From positions 1,239,001 through 1,303,000 of the forward strand of contig NZ_PJBB01000003.1 of assembly GCF_002836595.1 (NCBI RefSeq): a stretch of 64,000 nt of DNA, given 5' to 3'. This document shows, in pieces, positions 34,085 to 45,228 of the stretch. Made by a program: the position numbers and the translations under genes. The notes beneath the pieces were generated by a model. That model was given only the letters and a program-made list of their open reading frames with translations, did no database searches and was not told the origin of the DNA. Each line of letters begins with the position of its first letter. Positions within the stretch are counted from its first letter, which is position 1. This DNA is from Tenacibaculum sp. Bg11-29 (GTDB lineage Bacteria; Bacteroidota; Bacteroidia; Flavobacteriales; Flavobacteriaceae).

Positions 34085-37000
34085 ATGAATAAACCTTTAC
34101 TTAATGCGCCTAAATTAGCCGCAGTTCTTATACTACTATTTATAACACATTTCTCCTATGGACAAATTACTTATGTTGGTTGTTCCAATACATTTCTAAC
34201 CAAACAGTCTACGACTGTAGGGGCTGATGGACATACTAGAAATACCTATGTAAATGGAGACGTGAAAATAATATGGAATGTTGGTCAAGCAAGATGGGAA
34301 ATTATTAAAGATTTCCCTTTTATACCGACTGCTTTTTATAACGATACCGCTTCTTACCCTAACCCTCCTGATCTCACATTGGGTAACTGGGTTAAAACTG
34401 GTAACATCTGTGGAGCATTACTTACCACTTTAACAGGTGATGTACAAAGTACCATAGTTTGGTCAGATATTACACCACCCTTATTTGAAAATAGTAAACC
34501 AGTGGCATCTTCAATACATCAAAAAAGTTTCACCTTAGAAACAGATATAGATGAAGCGGGAACCATTTATTATGTAGTACTAGCTGATGGAGCAACCGGT
34601 CCAACTTCAGCAGAAGTAAAAGTAGGAACTGGAACTGGAGGTTCTATTCAAGTAACTTCAGGTAATACAGTTGTAAATACAAGGGATAATAGTCATAATT
34701 TTAATGTTACAGGCTTAACCGCAGGTACAGCTTATGATGTATATACAGTAGCTCAAGATGATGAAAGCATACCAAATATACAGACAAGCCCAATAAAAAT
34801 AAAGATTACAACCGCAGCTAATACCTTACCAACTTTTACTTCTACCCCAGTAATTGCTATTAATGAAGGCAGTACATATACCTACAATATTACCACTAAT
34901 GATGTAGATGGAGACGCTGTAGCAGTTACTGCGACTACGAAGCCTAGTTGGTTAAGCTTTTCTGCTGCGACTACTACAGTAAGCTCTCTTGCTTTTAGTA
35001 CAGGGATAAGTCAAAGGGAGCGAATTCGCCGTCAATCACTTAGGGGAGTTTCTGCAGACGCATCAGGTAATGTATATGTGGTAGTTGCTAAGCCTAGTCA
35101 TAAAATATATAAAATAAGCCCATCTGGAGTGGTTACTACGTTGGCAGGGTCTACGGGAGGTTTTGCAAATGGCACAGGAACCGCAGCTCAATTTAGCTCT
35201 CCTTCTGGGCTTGCAGTAGATGCATCAGGAAATGTGTATGTGGCAGATATGGGTAATCATAGAATACGTAAAATAAGCCCATCTGGAGTGGTTACTACGT
35301 TGGCGGGATCTACGCAAGGTTTTGCGGAAGGTACAGGTACTGCAGCTCAATTTGACTCTCCTTATGGAGTTTCTGTAGATGTATTAGGTAATGTGTATGT
35401 TGCAGATTCTGGTAATCATAAAATACGTAAAATAAGCCCATCTGGTGTGGTTACTACGTTGGCTGGGAGCGCATCTGGTTTTGCAAATGGTAGAGGAACC
35501 GCAGCTCAATTTAGTTCTCCTTATGGAGTTTCTGTAGATGCATTAGGTAATGTTTATGTTGCAGATTCGGATAATCATAAAATACGTAAAATAAGTCCAT
35601 CTGGTGTAGTTACTACGTTGGCAGGGAGTACATTCGGTTTTGCAAATGGTATAGGAGTCGCAGCTCAATTTAATTCTCCTTATGGAGTTTCTGTAGACAC
35701 ATCAGGAAATGTATATGTTGCAGATTCAAATAATAATAGAATACGTAAAATAACTCCTTCAGGATTGGTTAGTGCGTTGGCAGATATTACAAGTTCCATT
35801 AATGCAGTTTGTGTAGGTGCATCAGGTACTGTATATGTTGCCGATAATAATAGTGATAAAATTAGAAAAATAGCGGAAAGCGCTTTACTTAGAGGAGATT
35901 CAACTGGAAAAACGGGAGTACATAATGTAGTATTAAAAGCAGATGATGGTAGTGGAGGCATAACTAATCAGTCTTTTACAATTACAGTAAAAGAAATACC
36001 TACCGTAACTACAGCTGCAGCAACAACAATTACAGTAAATGGAGCTACAGTAAACGGAAACGTAACTGCAAATGGAGGAGCAACAATTACAGAAAGAGGT
36101 TTTGTGTATGCGTTAACATCAGATGATAGTTCACCAACATTAGCAGAAGTAAATAGCACAACTGTTATTAAAGAAGTTATTGCAGGAACAACAGGGGGTT
36201 TTACAAAAGCACTTACAGGTTTAATAGCAAATAGTAACTATAGTGTTATTGCTTTTGCAACCAACAGTGTTGGGGTAACAGAATCTTCAGTAATTTTTTT
36301 TACAACCATAAACACCCCACCAACATTTACATCAACAGCAATAACTGCTATTAATGAAGGCAGTACATATACTTACAATATTACTACCAATGATGTAGAT
36401 GGTGATGCTGTAACAGTTACTGCGACTACAAAACCTGATTGGTTAAGTTTGTCTGCTGTGACTACTACAGTAAGCTCTCTTTCGTTTAGCACGGGATTGA
36501 ATATTAGAGATTTAATTCGAAATGTACCACTTAGAGGAGTCTCTGTAGATGCATCTGGGAATGTGTATGTTGCAGTTGCTAGGCCTAGTCATAAAATATA
36601 TAAAATAAATCCATCTGGTGTGGTTACTACGTTGGCGGGGTCTACGGAAGGTTTTGTAAATGGCACAGGAACCTCAGCTCAATTTAGTTCTCCTTCTGGG
36701 CTTGCAGTAGATGCTTCAGGTAATGTGTATGTTGCAGATTTTGGTAATCATAGAATACGTAAAATAAGCCCATCTGGTGTGGTTACTACGTTGGCGGGAT
36801 CTACGCAAGGTTTTGCAGAAGGTACGGGTACTGTAGCTCAATTTGACTCTCCTTATGGAGTTTCTGTAGATGCATTAGGTAATGTGTATGTTGCAGATTC
36901 TGGTAATCATAAAATACGTAAAATAAGTCCATCTGGTGTGGTTACTACCTTGGCAGGGAGCACATCTGGTTTTGCAGAAGGTACAGGAATCGCAGCTCAA

Positions 37001-39646
37001 TTTGACTCTCCTTATGGAGTTTCTGTAGATGCATTAGGTAATATTTATGTTGCGGATTCTGGTAATCATAAAATACGTAAAATAAGTCCATCTGGTGTGG
37101 TTAGTACTTTGGCGGGGAGCACATCTGGTTTTGCAAATGGTATAGGAGCCGCAGCTCAATTTGACTCTCCTAAAGCAGTTTCTGTAGATACATCAGGAAA
37201 TGTATATATTGGAAATAGAAATATAATACGTAAAATAACTCCTTCAGGGTTGGTTAATACGTTGGCGGGGTCTACGAGAGGTTTTGAAGATGGCCTAGCA
37301 ACCGTAGCTAAGTTTAAAGAAATTAAAGGAGTTTATGTGGATGTATCAGGTACTGTGTATGTTGCTGATAGTGACAATGATAAAATCAGAAAAATAACAC
37401 AACGTGCTGTAATTACAGGAGATGCAACTGGTAAAACAGGGGTACATAATGTCGTGTTAAAAGCCGCTGATGGAAATGGAGGTATTACTAATCAATCTTT
37501 TACAATTACGGTAAAAGGAAAACCTACCGTAACTACAGCAGCAGCAACAACAATTACAGAAAATGGAGCTACAGTAAACGGAAACGTAACTGCAAATGGC
37601 GGAACAACAATTATAGAAAGAGGTTTTGTGTATGCGTTAACATCAGATGATAATTCACCAACATTAGCAGAAGTAAACGGTACAACTGTTTTTAAAGTTG
37701 TTGTTACTGGTACAACAGGAGTATTTACCAAAGCACTTACAGGTTTAATCGCAAATAGTAACTATAGTGTTATTGCTTTTGCAACCAACAGTGTTGGTGT
37801 AACGGAAGCAACGGTTTTAACTTTTACAACCATAAATACTCAACCATTTATTAGTAGCATTACTCGTCAAAGCCCAACTACAAGCCCAACAGATGCAGAT
37901 GCATTAGCATGGGATATAACTTTTGATAGAGCAGTAGTAAATGTAGATGCAACAGATTTTACAGTAAGTGGAACAACAGCTACAATTGCTTCAGTAACAA
38001 ACCCAAGTGGTAATGTATACAGAGTAACAGCTTCTGGTGGAGACTTAGCAGGGTTGAATGCAACAGTTACCTTAGGGTTTGCTGGCGGTCAAAACATTGC
38101 TGATGGCATTGGTAACTCATTAACTAATTTAACACCAACAGGAACAAATAATAATACTTTTATAGTAAATAATGCACCTCCTATGGCTACATGGACAGGG
38201 GCATTGAATACTGATTGGGCGCAATCATTAAACTGGAATCCAACTGTTATTCCTACTGCAAATGCAGATATTACTATTCCTAGTGGTTTAATGATGTACC
38301 CAACAGCTAATGCTTCGGTAACATTTAATTCATTAACCATTAATTCTGGAGCAAGTTTTATTCCTAATAGTACAACAACAGGTACTGTTACTTATAAAAG
38401 AAACTTACCTACAACAGGTGATTGGTATTTAGTTTCTACACCTATTGCTAATGAAACATTACAAAATGTAATAGCAAATAATACTTTTGCAACAGGTAGT
38501 ACTCCAGGTAATATTGGTATTGGTCTTTATGAAAATAGTAATGCTTCTCAATGGGCATATGTAAACGCAGGTAGTACAGGTAACGTAACTCCAGGAATGG
38601 GAATATCGGCACAATTAGCTACTGCTGGTGATATATCTTCTACAGGTACCGCTTTAAACACTTCTAATGTAATATTTGGTGTATCAACAGGAACTACTAC
38701 AAATTTTAACTTACTAGGTAACCCTTTTACTGCTTTTATAAATTCTGCAACATTTACAACTACTAATACAGCAGTTTTAACTGAAGAGACTGTTTGGTTA
38801 TGGAACGGAACAGCGTATGTAACATACAATAACGCAAGCCCTATAGAAGTTGCTCCAGGACAAGCATTTTTTGTAGAAGCTTCAACTGGAGGCGCTGTAA
38901 TTTTTACAACTGCCAACAGAAGTCATCAAAATGCGGATACATTTATGAGAGAAGCTCCAAAATCTACTTTTGAATTATCTGTAGAAGAAGGAACTAATAA
39001 GAGTGCTACTAAAGTCTTTTATGCTGATAGTAAAACTACTGGTTTTGATAATGGATACGATTCTAAAATGTTTGGAGGTACAGATTACAAATTCAAAGTA
39101 TATACTGAATTGGTTTCTGATAGCAAAGGTAAAAAATTAGCGATTCAAACTTTACCGAATCAAAACCTTGAAAAAATTGTTATACCTGTAGGTTTAATTG
39201 CTGAAGCTGGCAAGAAAATTACCTTTTCTGTAAAAGCACAAAACCTACCAGATAACACTAATGTATTTTTAGAAGATAGAATTAATAATACTTTAGTAAA
39301 TATTTCTGAAGAGAATCATTCAGTAACGTTAAAAAGTACTGCTAAAGGTACTGGTCAATTCTACATTCACACAAGTGCTAAAAACTTAGAAGATGTTGAT
39401 ATTGCACAAGATTTAGAAAGTGTAAGCATATACAAATCTGCTAATAATAGTTTAACTATTGCTGGTTTACAAGCTGATAAAGCATCCGTAAATGTATATT
39501 CTATTTTAGGTAAAAAAGTAATTAGTACTGAACTTAAATCAACAGGAGTTCATGTAATTCAATTACCAAAAACTGCTGCAGGAGTTTACATCGTGGAATT
39601 AAGTTCTAGTTTAGGAACAGTTAGCAAGAAAATTATTTTAGAGTAA
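34085..39646 (+). CDS. T9SS-secreted surface protein with two NHL beta-propellers
   Basis: A 1853-aa cargo protein. The signal peptide ends near residue 26 (FSYGQ). A fibronectin-like domain follows (about 128-246, TPPLFENSKP...SPIKIKITT). A cadherin/dystroglycan-like Ig domain begins near 250 (INEGSTYTYNITTNDVDGDA) and breaks after KPSWLSF. A six-repeat NHL propeller (about 319-600; repeats read GNVYVADSGNHKIRKISPSG) follows, and the Ig domain resumes (TGKTGVHNVVLKADDG, about 605-636). A fibronectin-like domain comes next (640-744). The whole Ig/propeller/fibronectin unit repeats 497 codons later (745-1252). Then come an Ig-like domain (1253-1363), a conserved T9SS-cargo stalk, and a Por-type sorting tail (about 1780-1853, ending VSKKIILE) that directs surface attachment. 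NHL propellers usually bind proteins or glycans. The ligand is unknown. Confidence 0.9.
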   Translation: MNKPLLNAPKLAAVLILLFITHFSYGQITYVGCSNTFLTKQSTTVGADGHTRNTYVNGDVKIIWNVGQARWEIIKDFPFIPTAFYNDTASYPNPPDLTLGNWVKTGNICGALLTTLTGDVQSTIVWSDITPPLFENSKPVASSIHQKSFTLETDIDEAGTIYYVVLADGATGPTSAEVKVGTGTGGSIQVTSGNTVVNTRDNSHNFNVTGLTAGTAYDVYTVAQDDESIPNIQTSPIKIKITTAANTLPTFTSTPVIAINEGSTYTYNITTNDVDGDAVAVTATTKPSWLSFSAATTTVSSLAFSTGISQRERIRRQSLRGVSADASGNVYVVVAKPSHKIYKISPSGVVTTLAGSTGGFANGTGTAAQFSSPSGLAVDASGNVYVADMGNHRIRKISPSGVVTTLAGSTQGFAEGTGTAAQFDSPYGVSVDVLGNVYVADSGNHKIRKISPSGVVTTLAGSASGFANGRGTAAQFSSPYGVSVDALGNVYVADSDNHKIRKISPSGVVTTLAGSTFGFANGIGVAAQFNSPYGVSVDTSGNVYVADSNNNRIRKITPSGLVSALADITSSINAVCVGASGTVYVADNNSDKIRKIAESALLRGDSTGKTGVHNVVLKADDGSGGITNQSFTITVKEIPTVTTAAATTITVNGATVNGNVTANGGATITERGFVYALTSDDSSPTLAEVNSTTVIKEVIAGTTGGFTKALTGLIANSNYSVIAFATNSVGVTESSVIFFTTINTPPTFTSTAITAINEGSTYTYNITTNDVDGDAVTVTATTKPDWLSLSAVTTTVSSLSFSTGLNIRDLIRNVPLRGVSVDASGNVYVAVARPSHKIYKINPSGVVTTLAGSTEGFVNGTGTSAQFSSPSGLAVDASGNVYVADFGNHRIRKISPSGVVTTLAGSTQGFAEGTGTVAQFDSPYGVSVDALGNVYVADSGNHKIRKISPSGVVTTLAGSTSGFAEGTGIAAQFDSPYGVSVDALGNIYVADSGNHKIRKISPSGVVSTLAGSTSGFANGIGAAAQFDSPKAVSVDTSGNVYIGNRNIIRKITPSGLVNTLAGSTRGFEDGLATVAKFKEIKGVYVDVSGTVYVADSDNDKIRKITQRAVITGDATGKTGVHNVVLKAADGNGGITNQSFTITVKGKPTVTTAAATTITENGATVNGNVTANGGTTIIERGFVYALTSDDNSPTLAEVNGTTVFKVVVTGTTGVFTKALTGLIANSNYSVIAFATNSVGVTEATVLTFTTINTQPFISSITRQSPTTSPTDADALAWDITFDRAVVNVDATDFTVSGTTATIASVTNPSGNVYRVTASGGDLAGLNATVTLGFAGGQNIADGIGNSLTNLTPTGTNNNTFIVNNAPPMATWTGALNTDWAQSLNWNPTVIPTANADITIPSGLMMYPTANASVTFNSLTINSGASFIPNSTTTGTVTYKRNLPTTGDWYLVSTPIANETLQNVIANNTFATGSTPGNIGIGLYENSNASQWAYVNAGSTGNVTPGMGISAQLATAGDISSTGTALNTSNVIFGVSTGTTTNFNLLGNPFTAFINSATFTTTNTAVLTEETVWLWNGTAYVTYNNASPIEVAPGQAFFVEASTGGAVIFTTANRSHQNADTFMREAPKSTFELSVEEGTNKSATKVFYADSKTTGFDNGYDSKMFGGTDYKFKVYTELVSDSKGKKLAIQTLPNQNLEKIVIPVGLIAEAGKKITFSVKAQNLPDNTNVFLEDRINNTLVNISEENHSVTLKSTAKGTGQFYIHTSAKNLEDVDIAQDLESVSIYKSANNSLTIAGLQADKASVNVYSILGKKVISTELKSTGVHVIQLPKTAAGVYIVELSSSLGTVSKKIILE

Positions 39647-39660
39647 TACAACATATCATT

Positions 39661-39831
39661 ATGAAAAAACAAATTCAAGATAAAAGTAAAGATATCTCTA
39701 GAAAAGAGGCATTAAAAAAAATAGGAGGTTATAGCAAATACGCTGCTTTAACCGCTATTGGAACCTATATGATTTTAAACCCACAAAAAGCGCAAGCTGG
39801 AAGTCCAGAAAATCCAGGTAATAATTTTTAG
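39661..39831 (+). CDS. 56-aa mini-protein with leader-like N-terminus (cassette 1)
   Basis: Starts 14 bases after the cargo stop; there is no Shine-Dalgarno sequence, as is normal here. The charged N-terminus (MKKQIQDKSKDISRKEALKK) is followed by a moderately hydrophobic stretch (YAALTAIGTYMIL, residues 27-39), then NPQKAQA, an AxA-type signal peptidase site, and a decapeptide, GSPENPGNNF. The SRKEALKK...AQA layout recalls a weak Tat- or Sec-type leader. A second copy at 45229 has identical residues 8-56. Nine synonymous versus two replacement differences show that the frame is protein-coding and constrained. Function is unknown. Possibilities are a secreted peptide signal, a cargo accessory or a small membrane protein. 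Confidence 0.75.
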   Translation: MKKQIQDKSKDISRKEALKKIGGYSKYAALTAIGTYMILNPQKAQAGSPENPGNNF

Positions 39832-39946
39832 GAACTATATATTAAAAAAACAGTTCTGATGATATTATAGTAATTCTTATAAATAATAGATTAGATATCC
39901 ATTCTAAAAATAATTCTTAGATTAAGAAGGATTAGAAATTATTTAC

Positions 39947-39976
39947 AAAACCGGTACAGTAATGTATCGGTTTTTT
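39947..39976 (+). terminator. Terminator of cassette 1
   Basis: AAAACCGGTACA-GTAA-TGTATCGGTTTTTT, nine or more pairs with one G-U and a T tract. It differs by few bases from those at 31575 and 45537. Confidence 0.88.
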
Positions 39977-40000
39977 ACGATTAAAATAGAACAGATTACT

Positions 40001-40038
40001 ATAGATTCCCATAGAAAGCCCCAAACATAACATTTTTT
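40001..40038 (+). promoter_or_regulatory. Shared leader element of cassette 2
   Basis: Counterpart of 33849-33887, sharing ATAGA, CCATA, AAAGCC, CAAACAT and ACATTTTTT blocks. A second shared block, TTATCCCTAAAT then CAAACT, sits just before each cargo ATG (34058-34080 and 40076-40092). No gene lies in 39832-40096. Confidence 0.5.
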
Positions 40039-40096
40039 TTTCTTCACATTTTTTTCTTCTCATATTTGTTGATTATTATCCCTAAATCAAACTAAT

Positions 40097-43000
40097 ATGA
40101 AGAACATTACTTTTCTATTTACTTTTTTTCTGTTTTTTGTTTTTTCACATGAAACTTATTCTCAAGCTCCTGCTGATGAAAATTACTCTGGTAATGCATT
40201 CGATGGGGCACTTATTCCAACTACTACAAGTGGACGAACTGTAGATGGTATTACCTATACTACCAGTAAAGCAGGTGTTCAAGTAACAGCAAATAGTGTA
40301 ATCGCAAATAGTGGTGGTAGTGAACTGGGGACTCTTTTTTTTCCGATAGGTAATGCACGTTTTATGAGCTTGGATTATACGCTTCTCGCAGTTTTGACCG
40401 AAGTAGGTTTTAAGAGCTCTACCGGCAATTCTTTTAAATTAGTTTCACTGGATGCCAGCGTTTTTACTGGATCAGCTGGTGTTCGTACTGAAAATTTTAT
40501 TATAAAGGGCTATGATGCTGGAGATACAGAAGTAGCTACAGACAATGTAGATTTCACTACAAGCGATGCCGCTGGCTCTATTACCTATACTAAAGATGCT
40601 TCTGGAGCAGAGTCTGGTACGCTTACTTTCAATGGAGATTGGGAGAATATTGTACGGGTCGCTTTTATTGGAACAGACGCAGGTGTAGGTACTACCAATG
40701 GGGTGTCTATTGCTTTCGATAATTTTGATTTTGCTACTGCTGTTGTTGTTGCCCCATGTGTTGAATCCAATACTAATGTTTCAAATACAAATACTGCCAC
40801 GGGTGATCTTGGCCAATCATTTGTTGCCGATTGTTCAGGAACACTAGGTTCTATTGAATTGCAATGGCTCGCAGCGGATGCCAGCTTCAGTGTTGATGTA
40901 TACAATGGTGCAGGAACAGGAGGAGTTCAGGTTGGTTCAACGGTGTCAGGACTCGCTTCAGTGGGTAGCGGACTTGGTAGTTTTGAAACATTTGATTTGT
41001 CCAGTGGGGGGATTATCCTTATCTCTGGTCAAACGTATACTTTTGATGTAAAAGGTGCGGCAAATATCTATTATGATCAAAGTGGAGGAGCTAGTGTAAG
41101 TGATGGGTTTTTGTACTTTAATGGTGGCGCACAGAGCGCTTTAGATATGATTTATAAAGTTAATATTTCGGCTGCCGATGTGACCGCTCCGGTCTTCGAA
41201 AATAGTACACCTTCTGCGACAAGTATCGCAGGAACGAGTTTTACTTTAAATACAGATATTAACGAAGGAGGTACAATATATTATGTTATCGTTGCCAACG
41301 GAGCTTCTGCACCTACCTCAGCAGAGGTAAAAGCAGGAACTGCATCGGGAGGAGGAGCCGCTATCAAGAGTGCCAATGCTACGGTGAATTCTGGTGGTTT
41401 TACCAATACCTTCAGTGTTACTGGTCTTACTTCTCAGGTTGCCTATGATGTGTATGTGGTAGCCGAAGATGATGCAGGTAGCCCTAATTTGCAAACCAGC
41501 CCAATCAAAGTAGATGTAACGACTACCGATATTACTGCTCCGGTATTTGAAAACAGTACTCCATCTGCGGCAAGTATTGTAGGAACGAGTTTTATTTTAA
41601 ATACAGATGTTAATGAAGGAGGTACAATATATTATGTTATCGTTGCCAACGGAGCTTCTGCACCTACCTCAGTAGAGGTAAAAGCGGGAATTGCATCAGG
41701 TGGAGGAGCCGCACTCAAGAGCGCCAATGCTACGGTGAATTCTGGTGGTTTTACGAATGCTTTTAGTGTTACCGGGCTTACTTCCGAAACGGCTTATGAT
41801 GTGTATGTAGTAGCCGAAGATGATGCAGGTATCCCTAACTTACAAACCAGCCCAATCAAAGTAGATGTAACGACTACCGATATTACTGCTCCGGTATTTG
41901 AAAACAGTACTCCATCTGCGGCAAGTATTGTAGGAACGAGTTTTATTTTAAATACAGATGTTAATGAAGGAGGTACAATATATTATGTTATCGTTGCCAA
42001 CGGAGCTTCTGCACCTACCTCAGTAGAGGTAAAAGCGGGAATTGCATCAGGTGGAGGAGCCGCACTCAAGAGCGCCAATGCTACGGTGAATTCTGGTGGT
42101 TTTACGAATGCTTTTAGTGTTACCGGGCTTACTTCTCAGGTTGCCTATGACGTGTATGTGGTAGCCGAAGATGATGCAGGTATCCCTAACTTACAAAACA
42201 GTCCCACAAAAATTGATGTAACTACTGAAGCACCTTTAAGCGTAGTCGTTACCAAAAATGATGTTTCCTCAAGTGGAGCTTTAGATGGAAGCATAACGGT
42301 TAATGCAACTGGAGGTTTGTTTCCTTATTCTTATGCTTGGAGTAATGGAGCTACGACTTCAACAATTACAGGGTTAGTTGCTGGGGCTTATACTTATTGG
42401 GTAACAGATGATATTGGGACAGTAGTGACCAGTGTTATCCAAATTGTAGTAGCAGATACCACTGCTCCAGTTTTCGAAAATAGTACGCCATCTGCGGCAA
42501 GTATAGCTGGAACAAGTTTTACATTAAATACAGATATTAATGAAGGAGGAACAATATATTATGTTATCGTTTCCAATGGCGCTTCTGCACCTACCTCAGC
42601 AGAGGTAAAAGCAGGAACTGCATCAGACGGAGGTGCTGCCCTAAAAAGTGCTAATGCTACGGTAAGTTCTGGTGGTTTTACCAACGCTTTTAGTGTTACC
42701 GGTCTTACTTATGCAACTGCTTATGATGTGTATGTAGTAGCCGAAGATGATGCAGGTAGCCCTAACTTACAAACTAGCCCAACTAAGATAGATGTAAATT
42801 CAGCTGCTCTGTTATCTGCTACCAAAATAGATGCTTTAATGATAGATAATGACTTTAATGGCGAATTAAATGCAGGAGAAACTATACGATATACTGTGGT
42901 TATTTCTAATCCAGATGTCGATGCAACACTGGTTATGTATAACGTAACACCTGACGCAAATTCAACATTGGTTGTAGGTTCTGTAACCACAAACCAAGGA

Positions 43001-45214
43001 ACTATTTTTCTAGGAAATACTTTAGGGAACACGGGAGTTTCTATTAGTTTAGGAACAATAGCGGCAGGTGGTTCGGTTACGATTACTTACGATGTATTAA
43101 TTAATAACCCTTTTAGTGGAGGTAGCCAAATTTCTGCTCAAGGAACTATTACAGGGAGTAACTTTTCTGATGTGTTGACTGATGATCCTGGAATTGCTGG
43201 AATTGCTGACGCCACGGTATCAATAGTTTCAGATAATACTGTCCCTACTCTAAGTTCTTCAAACCCTTCAGATGGATCTACAGGAGCAGTTCTTAGTCAA
43301 AATATTGTATTGACCTTTAATGAAAACATTAGCAAAGGAACAGGAAACATACTTATAAAAAAGACCTCAGATAATAGCACGATTGAAATGATAGATGTTA
43401 CTACAGCTGCTGTTACCGTAAGTACGACTACTGCGACTATCAATCCTTTTTCTGATTTTGATTTAAATACTGGATATTATATCCAAATAGATAATACCGC
43501 TTTTAAAGATGCTGCTAATAACAATTATGCAGGTATTGCTGATGCGACTTCTTTAAATTTCACATCGGAGTCAAATCAAACAAATTCATATACGTTAGCT
43601 AGCGGAAGTTGGTCAGTGCCAAGTAACTGGTCATTAGGAAGATTGCCTATTAGTACAGATAATGTGAATGTAGCGACTAATACTATTAACTTAGATATAA
43701 GTAATGTTACTGTGAACGATTTAAGTGTAAGTATAGGTGGAGCTTTTAATCTTCTTGGTAATTCATCTATTACAATTAATGGTAACTTGAACCAAAATGG
43801 AACAGTTAATATATTATCAAATGCTTCTACTAACGGTTCTTTAATTGTTAAAGGAAATCATACAGGGATTAGCAATGTAGATTACCACAGATATTTATCG
43901 ACAAGCTGGCATTTAATTTCCGCTCCAATTTCAGGTAGAAATATTAGTACTTTCTCTGGAAATGTTAATACTAGTGGAAATAAATATGCAATTGCTCCTT
44001 ATGAAAATAACGTTGTAAGTGCTTCTCGTTGGAACTACTACACAGGAGCAACAGGTGCAGGTACAGGAGCAAACCCATTAACGACTGCCGGAACATTTAC
44101 TACAGGTAAAGGATATTCAATGCAAAAAAATACTGGAGGTACTTTAAATTTCTCAGGAACTTTAAATACTACTGATAAAACTTTTCCAATTACTGATGGT
44201 GGGGATAACCCAGCAGGAAATAGATGGAATTTAGTAGGTAACCCATATACAGCATCTTTAAATGCTAGTAATGCTGCCGATGCAACGAATAACTTTTTGA
44301 AAGTAAATATTGATGCAGGAAATCTTGATCCTTCAAGAGCTGGTTTATATTTATGGAATGGAACAGCTTATGTAGAAAAATCTGTAGATGATGCAGCTTT
44401 CTATATTGCTCCAGGACAAGGATTCTTTGTGCACGCTCCTGATGCAGGTGGAACTTCTGTTAGTTTTACTGAAGCAATGGAAACTCATCAAATTGGAAAT
44501 GTTTTCTTAAGAGGTAGTGGAGTAAACTACCCAGAAATAGTTTTAAATATAACTGAAGATAAAAATTCATCTTCAACAAAAATTAGATACATAAACAGCA
44601 AAACCAAAGGTTTAGATCCTGGTTCTGATGTTGGAACTTTTACAGGTACAAACTCTAATTTTAAAGTATTCTCTCATTTAGTTGGTAACAGTAAAGGTAT
44701 TGATTTTGCAATCCAAGCATTACCTAATCAAGACTATGAAACCACAGTAGTTCCTGTTGGTTTAAAAGCGAAAGCTGGAAAAACGGTAGTTTTCTCTGCA
44801 GAGACTTCAAATTTACCAAACGGTATTGAAATGTATTTAGAAGATAGAGATAATAATGTATTTACGAACTTATCTAAAGAAGATTATACGATTACTTTAA
44901 AAACGGATACAAATAGTATCGGTCAATTCTACATTCATACAAGTGCTAAAAATCCAGAAGATATTAATGTTATACAAGATTTAGAAAATGTAAGCATATA
45001 CAAATCTGCTAATAATAGTTTAACTATTGCTGGTTTACAAGCTGATAAAGCATCCGTAAATGTATATTCTATTTTAGGTAAAAAAGTAATTAGTACAGAA
45101 CTTAAATCAATAGGAGTTCATGTAGTTCAATTACCAAAAACTGCTGCAGGAGTTTACATCGTAGAATTAAGTTCTAGTTTAGGAAAAGTTAGCAAGAAAA
45201 TTATTTTAGAGTAA
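40097..45214 (+). CDS. T9SS-secreted multidomain surface protein with SprB-type repeat
   Basis: A 1705-aa cargo protein. The signal peptide ends near residue 23 (TYSQ). Two lectin-like beta regions follow (about 24-215 and 216-355). Three tandem fibronectin-like repeats are at about 358-712, one SprB-type repeat at about 713-785 ([23 protein letters not shown]), and a fourth fibronectin-like repeat at about 787-900. A DUF11-like domain (900-1043), a Big_5-like Ig domain (1044-1158), a stalk also seen in cargo 1, and a Por-type sorting tail (about 1632-1705) complete it. Repeats 2 and 3 are identical at DNA level for about 290 bases. SprB repeats occur in the gliding adhesin of flavobacteria, so an adhesin role is plausible. 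The fibronectin part is far richer in G+C than its surroundings (32 of 60 in 41341-41400). Confidence 0.9.
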   Translation: MKNITFLFTFFLFFVFSHETYSQAPADENYSGNAFDGALIPTTTSGRTVDGITYTTSKAGVQVTANSVIANSGGSELGTLFFPIGNARFMSLDYTLLAVLTEVGFKSSTGNSFKLVSLDASVFTGSAGVRTENFIIKGYDAGDTEVATDNVDFTTSDAAGSITYTKDASGAESGTLTFNGDWENIVRVAFIGTDAGVGTTNGVSIAFDNFDFATAVVVAPCVESNTNVSNTNTATGDLGQSFVADCSGTLGSIELQWLAADASFSVDVYNGAGTGGVQVGSTVSGLASVGSGLGSFETFDLSSGGIILISGQTYTFDVKGAANIYYDQSGGASVSDGFLYFNGGAQSALDMIYKVNISAADVTAPVFENSTPSATSIAGTSFTLNTDINEGGTIYYVIVANGASAPTSAEVKAGTASGGGAAIKSANATVNSGGFTNTFSVTGLTSQVAYDVYVVAEDDAGSPNLQTSPIKVDVTTTDITAPVFENSTPSAASIVGTSFILNTDVNEGGTIYYVIVANGASAPTSVEVKAGIASGGGAALKSANATVNSGGFTNAFSVTGLTSETAYDVYVVAEDDAGIPNLQTSPIKVDVTTTDITAPVFENSTPSAASIVGTSFILNTDVNEGGTIYYVIVANGASAPTSVEVKAGIASGGGAALKSANATVNSGGFTNAFSVTGLTSQVAYDVYVVAEDDAGIPNLQNSPTKIDVTTEAPLSVVVTKNDVSSSGALDGSITVNATGGLFPYSYAWSNGATTSTITGLVAGAYTYWVTDDIGTVVTSVIQIVVADTTAPVFENSTPSAASIAGTSFTLNTDINEGGTIYYVIVSNGASAPTSAEVKAGTASDGGAALKSANATVSSGGFTNAFSVTGLTYATAYDVYVVAEDDAGSPNLQTSPTKIDVNSAALLSATKIDALMIDNDFNGELNAGETIRYTVVISNPDVDATLVMYNVTPDANSTLVVGSVTTNQGTIFLGNTLGNTGVSISLGTIAAGGSVTITYDVLINNPFSGGSQISAQGTITGSNFSDVLTDDPGIAGIADATVSIVSDNTVPTLSSSNPSDGSTGAVLSQNIVLTFNENISKGTGNILIKKTSDNSTIEMIDVTTAAVTVSTTTATINPFSDFDLNTGYYIQIDNTAFKDAANNNYAGIADATSLNFTSESNQTNSYTLASGSWSVPSNWSLGRLPISTDNVNVATNTINLDISNVTVNDLSVSIGGAFNLLGNSSITINGNLNQNGTVNILSNASTNGSLIVKGNHTGISNVDYHRYLSTSWHLISAPISGRNISTFSGNVNTSGNKYAIAPYENNVVSASRWNYYTGATGAGTGANPLTTAGTFTTGKGYSMQKNTGGTLNFSGTLNTTDKTFPITDGGDNPAGNRWNLVGNPYTASLNASNAADATNNFLKVNIDAGNLDPSRAGLYLWNGTAYVEKSVDDAAFYIAPGQGFFVHAPDAGGTSVSFTEAMETHQIGNVFLRGSGVNYPEIVLNITEDKNSSSTKIRYINSKTKGLDPGSDVGTFTGTNSNFKVFSHLVGNSKGIDFAIQALPNQDYETTVVPVGLKAKAGKTVVFSAETSNLPNGIEMYLEDRDNNVFTNLSKEDYTITLKTDTNSIGQFYIHTSAKNPEDINVIQDLENVSIYKSANNSLTIAGLQADKASVNVYSILGKKVISTELKSIGVHVVQLPKTAAGVYIVELSSSLGKVSKKIILE
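41492..42135 (+). repeat. Tandem identical intragenic repeats, period 351
   Basis: 41492-41784 and 41843-42135 are identical by eye, with a unit of 351 bases (117 codons, one fibronectin-like domain). A third and fourth diverged unit lie at about 41170-41491 and 42458-42797. The reading frame is preserved. Confidence 0.85.
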
Positions 45215-45228
45215 TACAACATATCATT

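Noticed and set aside
35680..38916. Antisense ORFs within the first cargo gene
   Set aside because: Several similar Val/Ala/Thr-rich frames arise because the sense strand is repetitive; no signals support them.
34085..39646. Regularly spaced DNA repeats that could suggest a CRISPR array
   Set aside because: They are in-frame NHL and Ig-domain repeats in one coding sequence, with long homologous units and no unique spacers.
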